A DNA stretch of 64,000 bases from Thalassococcus profundi (lineage in GTDB: Bacteria > Pseudomonadota > Alphaproteobacteria > Rhodobacterales > Rhodobacteraceae), in assembly GCF_003344785.1 (NCBI RefSeq), contig NZ_QPMK01000001.1, positions 280,651 to 344,650 of the forward strand, written 5' to 3'. The notes beneath the pieces were generated by a model. The model was not told the DNA's origin. It was given only the letters and a program-made list of their open reading frames with translations, and did not search any database. The position numbers and the translations under genes are program-made. Within the stretch, counting starts at the first letter, position 1. Each line of letters opens with the position of its first letter. Below are positions 33,865 through 43,179 of this stretch, piece by piece.

Positions 33865-35165
33865 GCGGCAAACCCGAATTTCCCCTGCGCGGCCCGATGG
33901 TGCTCGGGCTGCTGACGCTGGGCCTGCTGGTCGGCGGGTTCGGGACCTGGGCGGCGACCACGAACATCTCGGGCGCGATCATCGCCTCGGGGCAGATCGA
34001 GGTCGATCAGAACCGCCAGGTCGTCCAGCATCCAGACGGCGGCGTGGTCGCCGAGATCCTCATCGACGAGGGCGACCTGGTCAGCGCGGGCCAGCCTCTG
34101 CTGCGGCTCGATCCGAATCTGGTGCAGTCCGAACTGACCATCGTCGAGGGCCAGTATTTCGAACTGCGCGCCCGGCGCGCCCGGCTGGCAGCGGAACGCG
34201 ACGGGACCGACACGATCCGCTTCGACGACGACCTGCTGGAACGCGCCGAAACCGATGCCGAGGTGGACGAGCTGGTCGAGGGTCAGCGCAATCTTTTCGA
34301 GGCACGCAAGGAAAGCGTGGGCCGAGAAATCGACCAGCTGGGCAAACGGTCTGACCAGATCGCCGACCAGATTTCCGGCATCGAGGCGCAGCAGACCGCG
34401 CTGCGCCAGCAGCTGGCGCTGATCGAGGATGAACTGGCCGATCAGCAGTCGCTGCTCGACCGCGGGCTGGCGCAGGCGAGCCGAGTCTCGGCGTTGCAGC
34501 GCGAACAGGCGCGGCTTCTGGGCAGCGTCGGCGATCTCACCGCGCAGAAGGCGCAGGCCGAGGGCCGGATCACCGAGATCGAGATCGAGATCCTCAAGCT
34601 GGAAACCCGGCGCCGCGAAGAAGCGATCACCACCCTGCGCGACCTGCAGTACCGCGAGCGCGAGCTGGCGGAACAGCGCCGCGCCCTGACCGAACGGCTG
34701 GGCCGGATGGAGATCACCGCGCCGGTGTCGGGCGTGGTCTACGGCCTCTCGGTCTACACGCCGCGGTCGGTGATCCGCGCGGCGGACCCGGTGATGTACC
34801 TGGTGCCGCAGGACCGGCCGCTGATCATCGCGGCACAGGTGCTGCCGATCCACATCGACCAGCTGTTCCTCGACCAGAGCGTGTCGCTGCGCTTTCCGGC
34901 GCTGGACCAGCGGCAGACGCCCGAGCTTTTCGGACAGGTGGTGCAGATCTCGGCGGATGCCTTCCAGGACGAAAGCTCTCAAGTGAGCTATTACCGTGCC
35001 GAGATCGTGTTGTCGGAGGGCGAAGTCAACCGCCTGCCCGAGGGCAGCACCCTGATCCCCGGTATGCCGGTGGAGGCCTTCATCCGCACCGCCGACCGCA
35101 CGCCGCTGGCCTATCTGGTCAAGCCGCTGTCGGATTATTTCTCCAAGGCGTTTCGCGAAAGCTGA
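33861..35165 (+). CDS. Type I secretion membrane fusion protein, HlyD family (434 aa)
   Basis: Periplasmic adaptor joining the ABC exporter to an outer-membrane TolC channel. It has one N-terminal membrane helix (MVLGLLTLGLLVGGFGTWAA), a biotinyl-lipoyl-like half (QVVQHPDGGVVAEILIDEGD), a long coiled coil from about residue 95 to 285, and the second lipoyl half (MEITAPVSGVVYGLSVYTPR). ATG at 33861 follows GGAGGTGTGCG, and its frame overlaps the ATPase stop by four bases. Length is typical of PrtE/AprE. Confidence 0.9.
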   Translation: MSGKPEFPLRGPMVLGLLTLGLLVGGFGTWAATTNISGAIIASGQIEVDQNRQVVQHPDGGVVAEILIDEGDLVSAGQPLLRLDPNLVQSELTIVEGQYFELRARRARLAAERDGTDTIRFDDDLLERAETDAEVDELVEGQRNLFEARKESVGREIDQLGKRSDQIADQISGIEAQQTALRQQLALIEDELADQQSLLDRGLAQASRVSALQREQARLLGSVGDLTAQKAQAEGRITEIEIEILKLETRRREEAITTLRDLQYRERELAEQRRALTERLGRMEITAPVSGVVYGLSVYTPRSVIRAADPVMYLVPQDRPLIIAAQVLPIHIDQLFLDQSVSLRFPALDQRQTPELFGQVVQISADAFQDESSQVSYYRAEIVLSEGEVNRLPEGSTLIPGMPVEAFIRTADRTPLAYLVKPLSDYFSKAFRES

Positions 35166-35203
35166 GGCGAGGACGCCCGAAAAGGGCGGAGGAGCATCGC
35201 GTC

Positions 35204-35219
35204 GGCCCCTTGCGGGGCC
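35204..35219 (+). terminator. Possible terminator after the secretion operon
   Basis: Six-bp stem GGCCCC/GGGGCC with loop TTGC followed by TCTTCGC. The stem is short and the T-run weak. Confidence 0.4.
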
Positions 35220-35271
35220 TCTTCGCTGCGCCTAGCGTGGCGGCAAACCCGTCATCCAGAAAGGCTGCGCC

Positions 35272-35736
35272 ATGACCCATGACATCGAAACCCGCCTGAC
35301 AGAGCTTGGCATCACGCTCCCGGACGCCCCCGCGCCGGCGGCGAACTACGTGCCCTACGTCATCACCGGCAACACGGTCTATGTCTCCGGCCAGATCTCC
35401 AACGGCCCGGACGGGCTCATCAAGGGCAAGCTCGGTGACGACATGTCGGTCGAAGCCGGCGCCGAAGCCGCGAAAAGCTGCGCCATCAGCCTGCTCGCGC
35501 AGGTCAAGGCGGCCTGCGGCGGTGATCTCAGCCGCCTGACGCGCGTCGTCAAGCTGACCGCCTTCGTCAATTCCACCGCCGAATTCACCGACCAGCCCAA
35601 GGTCGTCAACGGTGCCTCTGACTTCCTCGTCGAGGTCGCGGGCGATGCCGGGCGGCATGCCCGGTCCGCCGTCTCCGCCGCATCCCTGCCGATGGGCGTC
35701 GCGGTCGAGATCGAAGGCATTTTCGAGATTTCCTGA
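35272..35736 (+). CDS. RidA family protein (154 aa)
   Basis: RidA/YjgF/YER057c/UK114 superfamily trimeric protein; the RidA subgroup hydrolyses reactive enamine/imine intermediates from PLP enzymes. The family pattern is visible (PAANYVPYVITGNTVYVSGQ, ISNGPDGLIKGKLGD). It belongs to the longer ~150-residue subgroup, which often lacks the catalytic arginine of true RidA, so enzymatic activity is not assured. The ATG has AGAAAGG ahead. It is followed directly by a glycerophosphodiesterase gene. Confidence 0.85.
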   Translation: MTHDIETRLTELGITLPDAPAPAANYVPYVITGNTVYVSGQISNGPDGLIKGKLGDDMSVEAGAEAAKSCAISLLAQVKAACGGDLSRLTRVVKLTAFVNSTAEFTDQPKVVNGASDFLVEVAGDAGRHARSAVSAASLPMGVAVEIEGIFEIS

Positions 35737-35737
35737 C

Positions 35738-36487
35738 ATGCCCGCCCTGCCCGAGGCTTTCCTGGGCCGCCCGATCGCGCACCGCGCCCTGCACGGTCCT
35801 GGCGCGCCGGAAAACTCCGGCCCGGCCATCGCCCGCGCCATCGCGGCGGGTTACGGCATCGAAATTGATGTGCAGCTCTCGTCCGATGGGCGCGCGATGG
35901 TCTTTCACGACTACGACCTGCAACGGCTTACCGGCACCAAGGGAGCCGTCCAGCAACGTAGTGCCGCCGCTCTGGCGGACCTGCGCCTGCTGGGCACCGA
36001 GGCAGCCATCCCGACCCTGCGCGAGGTCCTGGCGCAGGTGGCGGGCGCCGTGCCGCTGCTGATCGAGGTCAAGGATCAGGACGGCACGCTGGGCCCGCGC
36101 GTCGGCCCGCTGGAAGACGCCGTCGCCGCCGATCTCGAAAGCTATTCCGGGCCGGTGGCGGTCATGTCCTTCAATCCGCACAGCGTCGCGCATTTTGCCG
36201 GGGCCGCGCCGCAGATCGCCCGCGGCCTGACCACCGACGCCTTCACCGCCGAAGACTGGCCGACCATCCCCGCGGCCACCCGCGACCGGCTGCGCGATTT
36301 TCCCGATTACCACCACGTCGGCGCCAGCTTCATCAGCCATGCCGCCGACGACCTGGACAATCCCCGCGTCACGGAGCTGAAGAATGCCGGTGCCGCGATC
36401 CTGTGCTGGACCATCCGCAGCGCCGCGGCAGAGGCGCAGGCAAGGCGGATCGCGCAGAACGTCACCTTCGAAGGCTACGACGCTTGA
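35738..36487 (+). CDS. ugpQ: Glycerophosphodiester phosphodiesterase (249 aa)
   Basis: Hydrolyses glycerophosphodiesters from phospholipid turnover to glycerol-3-phosphate and an alcohol. The TIM-barrel GDPD motifs are HRALHGPGAPENSGPAIARA, GIEIDVQLSSDGRAMVFHDY and LLIEVKDQ. There is no signal peptide, so it acts in the cytoplasm like UgpQ. The start lies two bases past the RidA stop. The symbol is by family resemblance; no ugp transporter is adjacent. Confidence 0.85.
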   Translation: MPALPEAFLGRPIAHRALHGPGAPENSGPAIARAIAAGYGIEIDVQLSSDGRAMVFHDYDLQRLTGTKGAVQQRSAAALADLRLLGTEAAIPTLREVLAQVAGAVPLLIEVKDQDGTLGPRVGPLEDAVAADLESYSGPVAVMSFNPHSVAHFAGAAPQIARGLTTDAFTAEDWPTIPAATRDRLRDFPDYHHVGASFISHAADDLDNPRVTELKNAGAAILCWTIRSAAAEAQARRIAQNVTFEGYDA

Positions 36488-36532
36488 ACCCACCCGCGCG
36501 GGCCACAGATAGGGCAGGGTAAGGGGGCGCAG

Positions 36533-37732
36533 ATGACCGACCAAAGCCCGGACCAGACCATAGCCATCACCGTTCTGACCTCGCTGTCGCAGATCCCTGC
36601 GGCGGCCTGGGATGCCTGCGCCTGTCCCGAAACCGCCGATGGTGGGCGTCCGCACGATCCGTTCACCACTCACCGTTTCCTGAGCGCGCTGGAAGAGTCC
36701 GGCTCGGTCGGCGGGCGCAGCGGTTGGGATCCGCGCTACCTGATCGCTGAAATCGGCGGCGAGACCATCGCCTGCGCACCGCTTTACGGCAAGAGCCACA
36801 GCCAGGGCGAGTACATCTTCGACCACAACTGGGCCCATGCGCTGGAAAACGCGGGCGGGCGTTATTACCCCAAGCTGCAGATCGCCGTGCCCTTCACCCC
36901 CGCCACGGGCCGCCGGTTCCTGACCCGGCCGGGGTTCGAAAGCATCGGCATGTCGGCGCTGGTGCAGGGCATGGTGCAGCTGGGCGCCGACAACGGCCTC
37001 TCTTCGGCGCATGTGACCTTCTGCACCGAGGCGGAGGCCATCGCGGGCGAGAAGATGGGTCTTCTGCGGCGCGCCACGCAACAGTTCCACTGGATCAATC
37101 GCGCCTACGCGGATTTCGATGCCTTCCTCGCCACGCTCAGTTCGCGCAAGCGCAAGGCGATCCGCAAGGAGCGTCGGGTCGCACAGGGCTTCGGCGGCAC
37201 GATCCGGATGCTGCGCGGCGACGATATCCGGCCCGAACACTGGGACGCCTTCTGGACCTTCTACCAGGACACCGGCGCGCGCAAATGGGGCACCCCCTAC
37301 CTGCGCCGCGCGTTTTTCGAGATCGCGCAGGAAACCCTGCGCGACGATATCGCGTTGGTCATGGCAGAGCGCGAGGGCGATTACGTCGCGGGCGCGCTCA
37401 ACTTCATCGGACGAGACACGCTCTACGGTCGCTACTGGGGCTGCATCGAGGACCACCCCTGCCTGCACTTCGAGGCGTGTTACTATCAGGCCATCGACCT
37501 TGCCATAGAGATGGGTCTGGCGCAGGTCGAGGCCGGGGCGCAGGGTGAACACAAGCTCGCCCGCGGATACCTGCCGGTGCAGACCCATTCGCTGCACTGG
37601 ATCGCCGACACCGGTTTCGCCGACGCCGTGGCGCGTTATCTTGAAGCCGAGCGTGCTGCGGTCGATGAGGACATCGAGATCCTGACCGCCTTCGGCCCGT
37701 TCAGAAAAGCCAATCGAGAGGAACACCAATGA
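36533..37732 (+). CDS. FemAB-like/GNAT N-acyltransferase of the DUF482 family (399 aa)
   Basis: Belongs to the family often labelled 'peptidoglycan biosynthesis protein / N-acetyltransferase' (PF04339). The family features are FEHNWAHA-like sequence ([20 protein letters not shown] here), [26 protein letters not shown] and [15 protein letters not shown]. Its biochemical role is not established. AAGGGGGCGCAG precedes the ATG. The stop overlaps the phhB start by four bases. Confidence 0.85.
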   Translation: MTDQSPDQTIAITVLTSLSQIPAAAWDACACPETADGGRPHDPFTTHRFLSALEESGSVGGRSGWDPRYLIAEIGGETIACAPLYGKSHSQGEYIFDHNWAHALENAGGRYYPKLQIAVPFTPATGRRFLTRPGFESIGMSALVQGMVQLGADNGLSSAHVTFCTEAEAIAGEKMGLLRRATQQFHWINRAYADFDAFLATLSSRKRKAIRKERRVAQGFGGTIRMLRGDDIRPEHWDAFWTFYQDTGARKWGTPYLRRAFFEIAQETLRDDIALVMAEREGDYVAGALNFIGRDTLYGRYWGCIEDHPCLHFEACYYQAIDLAIEMGLAQVEAGAQGEHKLARGYLPVQTHSLHWIADTGFADAVARYLEAERAAVDEDIEILTAFGPFRKANREEHQ

Positions 37733-38019
37733 CCGAGCTGCTCTCAGACACCGCCCGGAAAACCGTTCTGCAACCGCTGTTCGACAGCGGCTGGGAGATG
37801 GTCGAAGGCCGCGATGCGATCCACAAGACATTCGAATTCGGCAATTTCATCGAGGCTTTCAGCTGGATGACCCGCGCCGCGATCTGGGCGGAGAAGTGGG
37901 ACCACCATCCCGAATGGTTCAACGTCTACAAGACCGTCGAGGTGACGCTGACAACCCACGACGTGGGCGGCGTGTCGTCGCTCGACGCCAAGATGGCGCG
38001 CAAGCTCGACAGCCTTTGA
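37729..38019 (+). CDS. phhB: 4a-hydroxytetrahydrobiopterin dehydratase (96 aa)
   Basis: Pterin-4a-carbinolamine dehydratase, recycling the pterin cofactor of aromatic hydroxylases, also reported to aid molybdopterin enzymes. The signature [20 protein letters not shown] is complete, ending in [12 protein letters not shown]. The length is standard. It overlaps the preceding acyltransferase gene by ATGA. No phenylalanine hydroxylase (phhA) is in the window. Confidence 0.92.
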   Translation: MTELLSDTARKTVLQPLFDSGWEMVEGRDAIHKTFEFGNFIEAFSWMTRAAIWAEKWDHHPEWFNVYKTVEVTLTTHDVGGVSSLDAKMARKLDSL

Positions 38020-38027
38020 TGTTTGGC

Positions 38028-38054
38028 GCGGCGCGGGGTCCAGCCCCGTGCCGC
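38028..38054. terminator. Hairpin between convergent phhB and peroxiredoxin genes
   Basis: Stem GCGGCGCGGGG/CCCCGTGCCGC (one mismatch) with a five-base loop. No T-run follows on either strand, so it may only stabilise transcript ends. Confidence 0.35.
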
Positions 38055-38061
38055 TGCCGGA

Positions 38062-38550
38062 TTACATGGCGGCGAGCAGCGATTCTCCCGCCGAGGTCTC
38101 GCAGACGCCGCGGCCTTCCTCGGGCAGCCAGACTGTCACCACGCCGTCCTCGACCAGCATCGCGTAGCGCATGGACCGCGAGATAAGCCCGATCGCATCG
38201 ACGCTGAACTCCATGCCGATCGCCTTGGTGAAGGACGCATCCGCATCCGACAGCAAGGTGATCCCCGCCGCGGTGGCGCCGGTGTCGTTGCCCCAAGCCT
38301 GCATGACGAAGGGATCATTGACGGCGATGCAGATAACCTCGTCCACGCCCTTGGCTGCTAGGGCGTCCATGTTGCGGACAAAGCTTGGCATATGGGCAGA
38401 GTGACAGGTTGGCGTGTAGGCGCCCGGCACCGCAAAGATCGCGACCTTGCGGCCCTTGAGCGTGTCGGACAGCGACACCTGTTCCGGTCCCTCGTCCCCG
38501 ATGCGGACCAGCGTTGCGTCGGGCAGCGTCGTGCCCTTGGAAATGGCCAT
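38062..38550 (-). CDS. Peroxiredoxin, Prx5 type (162 aa)
   Basis: Thiol peroxidase reducing H2O2 and organic hydroperoxides. The peroxidatic cysteine is Cys49 in VPGAYTPTCHSAH, and a second cysteine (Cys150 in GVCETSAGES) could resolve it. The Prx5 subgroup is shown by ICIAVNDPFVMQAWG. ATG at 38550 follows AGGAGG, which rules out the longer frame. It diverges from rsmD with about 120 bases between them. Confidence 0.9.
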   Translation of the reverse strand: MAISKGTTLPDATLVRIGDEGPEQVSLSDTLKGRKVAIFAVPGAYTPTCHSAHMPSFVRNMDALAAKGVDEVICIAVNDPFVMQAWGNDTGATAAGITLLSDADASFTKAIGMEFSVDAIGLISRSMRYAMLVEDGVVTVWLPEEGRGVCETSAGESLLAAM

Positions 38551-38669
38551 GCGGCAGCCTCCTTTGATTTGCGTTTTCCGATCACCGGCATATAGGCTCG
38601 GTCCGGCAAAGACCAATCGCAAAGCGCAAGGCCCGCCATGCCATCTGCCGCATCCGGCATCGCCCGAAC

Positions 38670-39230
38670 ATGAGGATCGTCGCCGGAGAGTTCCGCGGGC
38701 GGCCGCTGGCCTCGGTCGGAAAGGGCGATCCGGCCGCGCATCTGCGGCCCACCACCGACCGCGTGCGCGAAGCGCTGTTCAACATGCTCGCGGGCGGCAG
38801 GTTCGGCGACCCCTTCGACGGCACGCGGGTGCTGGACCTTTTCGCCGGGACCGGCGCGCTTGGGCTCGAGGCGCTGTCGCGCGGGGCGGCGCATGTGACG
38901 CTGGTGGACGACGGGCGCAAGGCGCAGGCGCTGATCCGCAAGAACATCGGCCTGTTGGGGGCTGGCGACCGCACGCGGCTGCTGGGCTGCGATGCGACGC
39001 GGCTGCCGCAGGCGGAGGCGCCCTGCGCGTTGGTGTTCCTCGACCCGCCCTATGGCAAGGCGCTCGGTGCGCGGGCGCTGGAGGCGGCGTTGGCGCAGGG
39101 CTGGATCGCGGAAGGCGCGCTGGTGGTCTGGGAGGAAAGCACGCCGCAATCTGCGGTCGCGGGGTTCGACCTGCTCGATACGCGGCGGTACGGCGACACG
39201 CATGTGACGCTTTTGGAGAAGGTGGACTGA
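38670..39230 (+). CDS. rsmD: 16S rRNA (guanine(966)-N2)-methyltransferase RsmD (186 aa)
   Basis: Methylates G966 of 16S rRNA using S-adenosylmethionine. It has the N-terminal MRIVAGEFRGRPLA, the RsmD element LRPTTDRVREALFN, the SAM-binding LDLFAGTGALGLEALSRGA, and the catalytic DPPY at residues 125-128. Length is standard. The start is the first ATG and fits the family N-terminus. Followed by a double hairpin terminator. Confidence 0.93.
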   Translation: MRIVAGEFRGRPLASVGKGDPAAHLRPTTDRVREALFNMLAGGRFGDPFDGTRVLDLFAGTGALGLEALSRGAAHVTLVDDGRKAQALIRKNIGLLGAGDRTRLLGCDATRLPQAEAPCALVFLDPPYGKALGARALEAALAQGWIAEGALVVWEESTPQSAVAGFDLLDTRRYGDTHVTLLEKVD

Positions 39231-39246
39231 GGGTTTACCAGTTGCC

Positions 39247-39305
39247 GGCCCGAACAGCACCGAAGGTGCCGGGCCAGCGGCAGTCAGCCCCCGGGCTGCC
39301 GCTTT
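39247..39305 (+). terminator. Tandem hairpins after rsmD
   Basis: Two nested hairpins in tandem: GGCCCG/CGGGCC with inner GCACC-GAA-GGTGC (39247-39275), then AGCGGCAG/CTGCCGCT with inner AGCCC/GGGCT (39276-39303), followed by TTT. The second resembles an intrinsic terminator with a short T-run. Confidence 0.5.
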
Positions 39306-39452
39306 GGCGAAGCTTGGTGCACAGTCGCGAGGTCTTTCGGAGGTGGCCGACATAAAGTGCTTAGGCCCAACGTCGGAGCGGCACCCCGCTGGCTGCCACC
39401 GGCCCGACCCGGCGAACCTCGCACTTTGGGTCGAAAGTGCTATCTTTGCCCG

Positions 39453-39641
39453 ATGACCGCCTTTTCCCTGACCCAGCGCCTCTTCGCCCCGGCCCCCCGC
39501 ACGAAAAAGGCCGAACGCACGATCCCCGCGCGTCCGACCCCTGGTCCGGTGTTCATCGGCGACTGTTCGACCGCCGCCGATCACACCACGCTTCTCTGCG
39601 CGCTCTGGCGCCGCTGGGACGATCAGCCGCCCGAGGACTGA
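39453..39641 (+). CDS. Possible small protein (62 aa)
   Basis: Not recognised. The peptide starts MTAFSLTQRLFAPAPRTKKA and ends LWRRWDDQPPED; the middle is Pro/Thr-rich with GPVFIGDCSTAADHTTLL. There is no signal peptide or clear ribosome binding site. It converges on the TRAP binding-protein gene and overlaps its stop by 19 bases. It looks more like a real protein than its reverse frames, but support is weak. Confidence 0.4.
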   Translation: MTAFSLTQRLFAPAPRTKKAERTIPARPTPGPVFIGDCSTAADHTTLLCALWRRWDDQPPED

Positions 39642-40669
39642 GCGTTGCGGGCCTCGGCGACCGCTGCGCGTGCGTCGTCCACCAGCGTCTGCGCATCCAG
39701 CCCTTTTGCGGTCATCTCCGCGATCCACTCCTCCGTCACCTCGGCGCCCAGCGCCTTGATCTCTTCGGTGACCTCGGGGCTGATCTCGGCGATCTCGTTG
39801 CCCGCGTCCCGCATCACCGCGATACCGTCCTGGTCGCCGGTGTCATGGGCACGCCCGGCCCAGGCCGAGGTTTCAAGCCCGGAATTGGCGTCGATGATCG
39901 CGCGCAGGTCGTCAGGCAGGCCCTCGTAGGTGTCCTTGTTCATCGCCCAGATGAAATAGAGGTTGTACAAAGACATGTCGCCGGCCACGTCCGTGTGGCT
40001 GTCGGTGAGCTCGTCGAGCTTGAGGGACGGGGCCATTTCCCAAGTGATCACGCCACCGTCGACGACACCCTTGGACAGCGCCTCGGGAAAGGCCGGGACG
40101 GCCATGCCGATGGGCACCGCGCCCAGCTTGTTGAGCAGCAGCGTCGCGGGCCGCGACGGGCCGCGCAGCTTGAGACCGGCGAAATCGCTGATGTCCTTGA
40201 TCGATGCGCCTTTCTTGTGCACCAGCCCCGGCCCGTGCATGTGCGCGGCAATAAGGTGCACATCCTCGAAATCGTCCATCAGGTGGTCCTGGGTGAACAT
40301 CCATGCGGCGCGGCTGGCCTGTTCGCCCGACTTGGGCACCATGAAGGGCAGTTCCAGCGCTTCGGCCTCGGGGAAGCGTCCGGGCTGGTAGCCGGGGATG
40401 ACCCAGCCGCCGTCGATGGCGCCGTCGCGGATCAGGTCGTATTGCGAGGGCGCCTTGCCGCCCAGCTGCATGAAGGGATAGATCTCGACCTTGATGCGTC
40501 CGTTCGACTCTTCCTCGACCTTTTCGGCCCAGGGTTCGATGAAATACTTCGGGTTCGCGGAATTGGGCGACACGAAATGCTGAAAGCGCAGCGTGACCTC
40601 CTGCGCGAGGGAAGCGGTTGCGGTCAGGCCCAGAAGGGCGGCGAGGGCTGCGGATTTCACGAGCGTCAT
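39623..40669 (-). CDS. dctP: TRAP transporter substrate-binding protein, DctP family (348 aa)
   Basis: Periplasmic binding protein for a carboxylate-type solute. Signal peptide MTLVKSAALAALLGLTATAS with cleavage near LAQ-E, then the DctP pattern FVSPNSANPKYFIEPWAEKV and IYPFMQLGGKAPSQYDLIRDG. It has GGA upstream of the ATG. No membrane subunits (dctQ, dctM) are adjacent on either side, so it is an orphan that must use a permease encoded elsewhere or has another role. The ligand cannot be named. Confidence 0.88.
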   Translation of the reverse strand: MTLVKSAALAALLGLTATASLAQEVTLRFQHFVSPNSANPKYFIEPWAEKVEEESNGRIKVEIYPFMQLGGKAPSQYDLIRDGAIDGGWVIPGYQPGRFPEAEALELPFMVPKSGEQASRAAWMFTQDHLMDDFEDVHLIAAHMHGPGLVHKKGASIKDISDFAGLKLRGPSRPATLLLNKLGAVPIGMAVPAFPEALSKGVVDGGVITWEMAPSLKLDELTDSHTDVAGDMSLYNLYFIWAMNKDTYEGLPDDLRAIIDANSGLETSAWAGRAHDTGDQDGIAVMRDAGNEIAEISPEVTEEIKALGAEVTEEWIAEMTAKGLDAQTLVDDARAAVAEARNAQSSGG

Positions 40670-40937
40670 CGCGGCAGTCTCCGTTAGGATCGTGGCTCTA
40701 GGTACTGCGGCGCAGCACATGACATAGCTAGGCGGGTTTGCGCCGTCTTGCAAACGGGTCGCAAATGCCGCGGCACAGACTTTGTGCTTAACCGCCCCGT
40801 ACCCCTGCGTGTTCGGCGAATGGCGGGGAATTCAAAGGCAGATCTCCCCACCGTCGGGCGCGCAAAGAATCCGCTGGTTTTCAGGCGCAAACCGCCTATC
40901 CTCAAATTCAGCTTTGTGAATAAGAAGGAGCCGCCCG

Positions 40938-41912
40938 ATGCCCGTTTTCAAACCTTCACGCCGCGCGTTGCTGTCCATGGCCGCGGCCATGCCTGCGCTG
41001 ACGCTGTCGGCCACCCGCGTGCCGGCGCAACTGGCGGCACCCGTCGCCGCGAATCCCGCGCATTTCCGGTTTTCGCTGGGGCAGGCGCAGTTCACCGTGG
41101 TCTCGGACGGGTCGCTGTCGCTGCCGGCCTCGGGGCTGGGCGTCAACGCCGACCCCGCCGAGGTTCAGGCGTTCCTCACCGCGCATTTCCTGTCGCCCGA
41201 GACCAACTATGCCCATACCAACCACCTGCTGATCGAGCTGGGCGAGGCCAAGGTGCTGGTCGACGTGGGTTCGGGCAACCGGTTCCTGCCCACCGCCGGG
41301 CGACTTATGGACAACCTCGACTCAGCGGGCATCGACCCTGCCAGCATCACCCACGTCGTCATCACCCATGCCCATCCGGATCACATCTGGGGCATCCGGG
41401 ATGACTTCGACGAGGCCATCCTTCCCGACGCGCAGAAGTTCATCGGCGCAGCGGAGCGGGAATTCTGGATGCAGGACGGGCTGGCCACATCGGTTCCCGC
41501 GGAAATGCAGCAATTCGTCGTCGGCGCGGTCAATTCGATCGAGGTCGATGGCGCCGAGTGGACGACCGTGGCCGATGGCGACGAGATTGCACCGGGCATC
41601 CGGGTGATCGACTCTCCGGGCCACACGCCGGGGCATATGTCCGTGGTGGTGGAAAGCGACGGGCAGCAGATCGTGGCATTGGGGGATGCGCTCAGCCACG
41701 CCTACATCAGCTTTGCCAAGCCGGGCTGGTACAACGAATTCGACATGGACGGCGAGCAGACCGTGGCGACGCGGCAGCGGCTGCTGGACATGGCGGCGAC
41801 GGACCGGATGGCGGTGATCGGCTATCACTTCCCCTTCCCCGGCGTTGGCCATGTGATGCGCGAGGGAGAGGCCTACCGCTTCATCCCGGCGCTCTGGCGC
41901 TTCGACGACTAG
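40938..41912 (+). CDS. Tat-exported MBL-fold metallohydrolase (324 aa)
   Basis: Metallo-beta-lactamase-fold enzyme, probably periplasmic. The N-terminus has PSRRALLSMAAAMPALTLSA, a twin-arginine-like signal (lacking the usual Phe), cleaved near VPA-Q. The metal motif is THAHPDHIWG, with further ligands in SPGHTPGHMSVVV and GYHFPFPG. Some relatives act as quorum-quenching lactonases and others have unknown substrates. GGAG lies eight bases before the ATG. It converges on the MFS gene with a four-base tail overlap. Confidence 0.85.
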   Translation: MPVFKPSRRALLSMAAAMPALTLSATRVPAQLAAPVAANPAHFRFSLGQAQFTVVSDGSLSLPASGLGVNADPAEVQAFLTAHFLSPETNYAHTNHLLIELGEAKVLVDVGSGNRFLPTAGRLMDNLDSAGIDPASITHVVITHAHPDHIWGIRDDFDEAILPDAQKFIGAAEREFWMQDGLATSVPAEMQQFVVGAVNSIEVDGAEWTTVADGDEIAPGIRVIDSPGHTPGHMSVVVESDGQQIVALGDALSHAYISFAKPGWYNEFDMDGEQTVATRQRLLDMAATDRMAVIGYHFPFPGVGHVMREGEAYRFIPALWRFDD

Positions 41913-43078
41913 ACAGCCGTCGTGCGCAGGGTCGCGGCGCGGTGCGACCAGAGGATGTGCCCCAGCGTCCCCAAGGCGGCGACACTGGCGGCCACGCCCA
42001 GCAGGTTCAGCCCGCCGACCGCCAGTACCTGCGCGCCCACGGCAGAGCCTGCGGCGGTGCCCACGTAGATCGCCGCCGCATTCAGCGCCAGCACGACCGA
42101 GGCGCTGTCGGGCGCGAGGCTCAACAGGCGCAACTGCTGCGCCGCCATGAAGGACCAGCCGAAGACCGACCAGAAGAAGATCACCGCGAACAGCAGCCAG
42201 ACCGGCAGCGGCAGGATCGAGAAGAACGGTAAAATCACGATCTGCGACAGGCTCAGGATCACCAGCGTGCGCACCGGCCCGATCCGGTCGGCCAGGAAAC
42301 CGCCGAGGATATTGCCTGCGACCGCGCCGATGCCGAAGACCAGCAGCGCCAGGGTGATGCCGTCGCGCTCGAAGCCCATGGTCGCTGACAGCAGCGGCTG
42401 GAAGAAGGTGAAAAGCACGTAGATCGCGCCAAGGAACGAAGCGGTGAAGAGGACCGCGCCCATCACCAGGCCGTCGCGCAGCACCACGCCCAGATCGCCC
42501 AGGCTGACCGGCTGGAACCGCAGCCCTTTCGGCACCCGCGTCCAGACCAGCCAGCCCGCGACGGCCGCCAGCGCCAGCACCAGCCAAAAGGCGAAACGCC
42601 AGCCGAAGGTATAGGCGACCCAGGACCCCGTCGGCACGCCGAAGACCTGCGCCAGCGTCAGGCCGAAGACGACGGCCGCCAGAACCCGCCCCCGCTCCTG
42701 CGGCGCGCTGAGGCCCGCGGCCACCGCCGCGGAAACGGGTGTGAACATGCCCGCACCGGCGGCCATCACGACCCGCGCGGCGTAGAGCCAGCCTATCCCC
42801 GGCGCGAGCGCCGAGCATAAAGCGCCGAAACCGAACAGTCCCATGCCGATCGCCAAAACCCGGCGCCGTCCCAGCCCGCCGGTCCAGGACACGAGCACCG
42901 GCGACAGGATCGCGTAGGCGATGGCGTAGATCGTCATCAGGTACCCGGCCTGCGCCGTGGTCACGCCCAGCGCTTCGCCCACCGGAGCCAGCAGCCCGAT
43001 GACGACGAAGGCGCCCATGCCGATGACGAAATTGCAGGCCGAGAGAACGGTAATCAGGAATCGGTTTTCGTCGGCCAT
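41909..43078 (-). CDS. MFS transporter, AraJ-like (389 aa)
   Basis: Major facilitator with about twelve membrane helices. N-terminal MGAFVVIGLLAPVGEALGVT and the loop SWTGGLGRRRVLAIGMGLFG between helices 2 and 3 match the sugar/drug efflux (AraJ/YdhP-like) branch. The central loop carries VPKGLRFQPVSLGDLGVVL. Substrate unknown. It stands alone, divergent in context from map and convergent on the MBL-fold gene. Confidence 0.87.
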   Translation of the reverse strand: MADENRFLITVLSACNFVIGMGAFVVIGLLAPVGEALGVTTAQAGYLMTIYAIAYAILSPVLVSWTGGLGRRRVLAIGMGLFGFGALCSALAPGIGWLYAARVVMAAGAGMFTPVSAAVAAGLSAPQERGRVLAAVVFGLTLAQVFGVPTGSWVAYTFGWRFAFWLVLALAAVAGWLVWTRVPKGLRFQPVSLGDLGVVLRDGLVMGAVLFTASFLGAIYVLFTFFQPLLSATMGFERDGITLALLVFGIGAVAGNILGGFLADRIGPVRTLVILSLSQIVILPFFSILPLPVWLLFAVIFFWSVFGWSFMAAQQLRLLSLAPDSASVVLALNAAAIYVGTAAGSAVGAQVLAVGGLNLLGVAASVAALGTLGHILWSHRAATLRTTAV

Positions 43079-43179
43079 GACGCGCGCCCCGGTTTGGTTT
43101 CGTGTCTACATAGCCTGCGACCGGCGGAGGGCGAAACGCCATGCGCGCGCAGCGGCCCGTGCACCGGCGCACAATTGGG

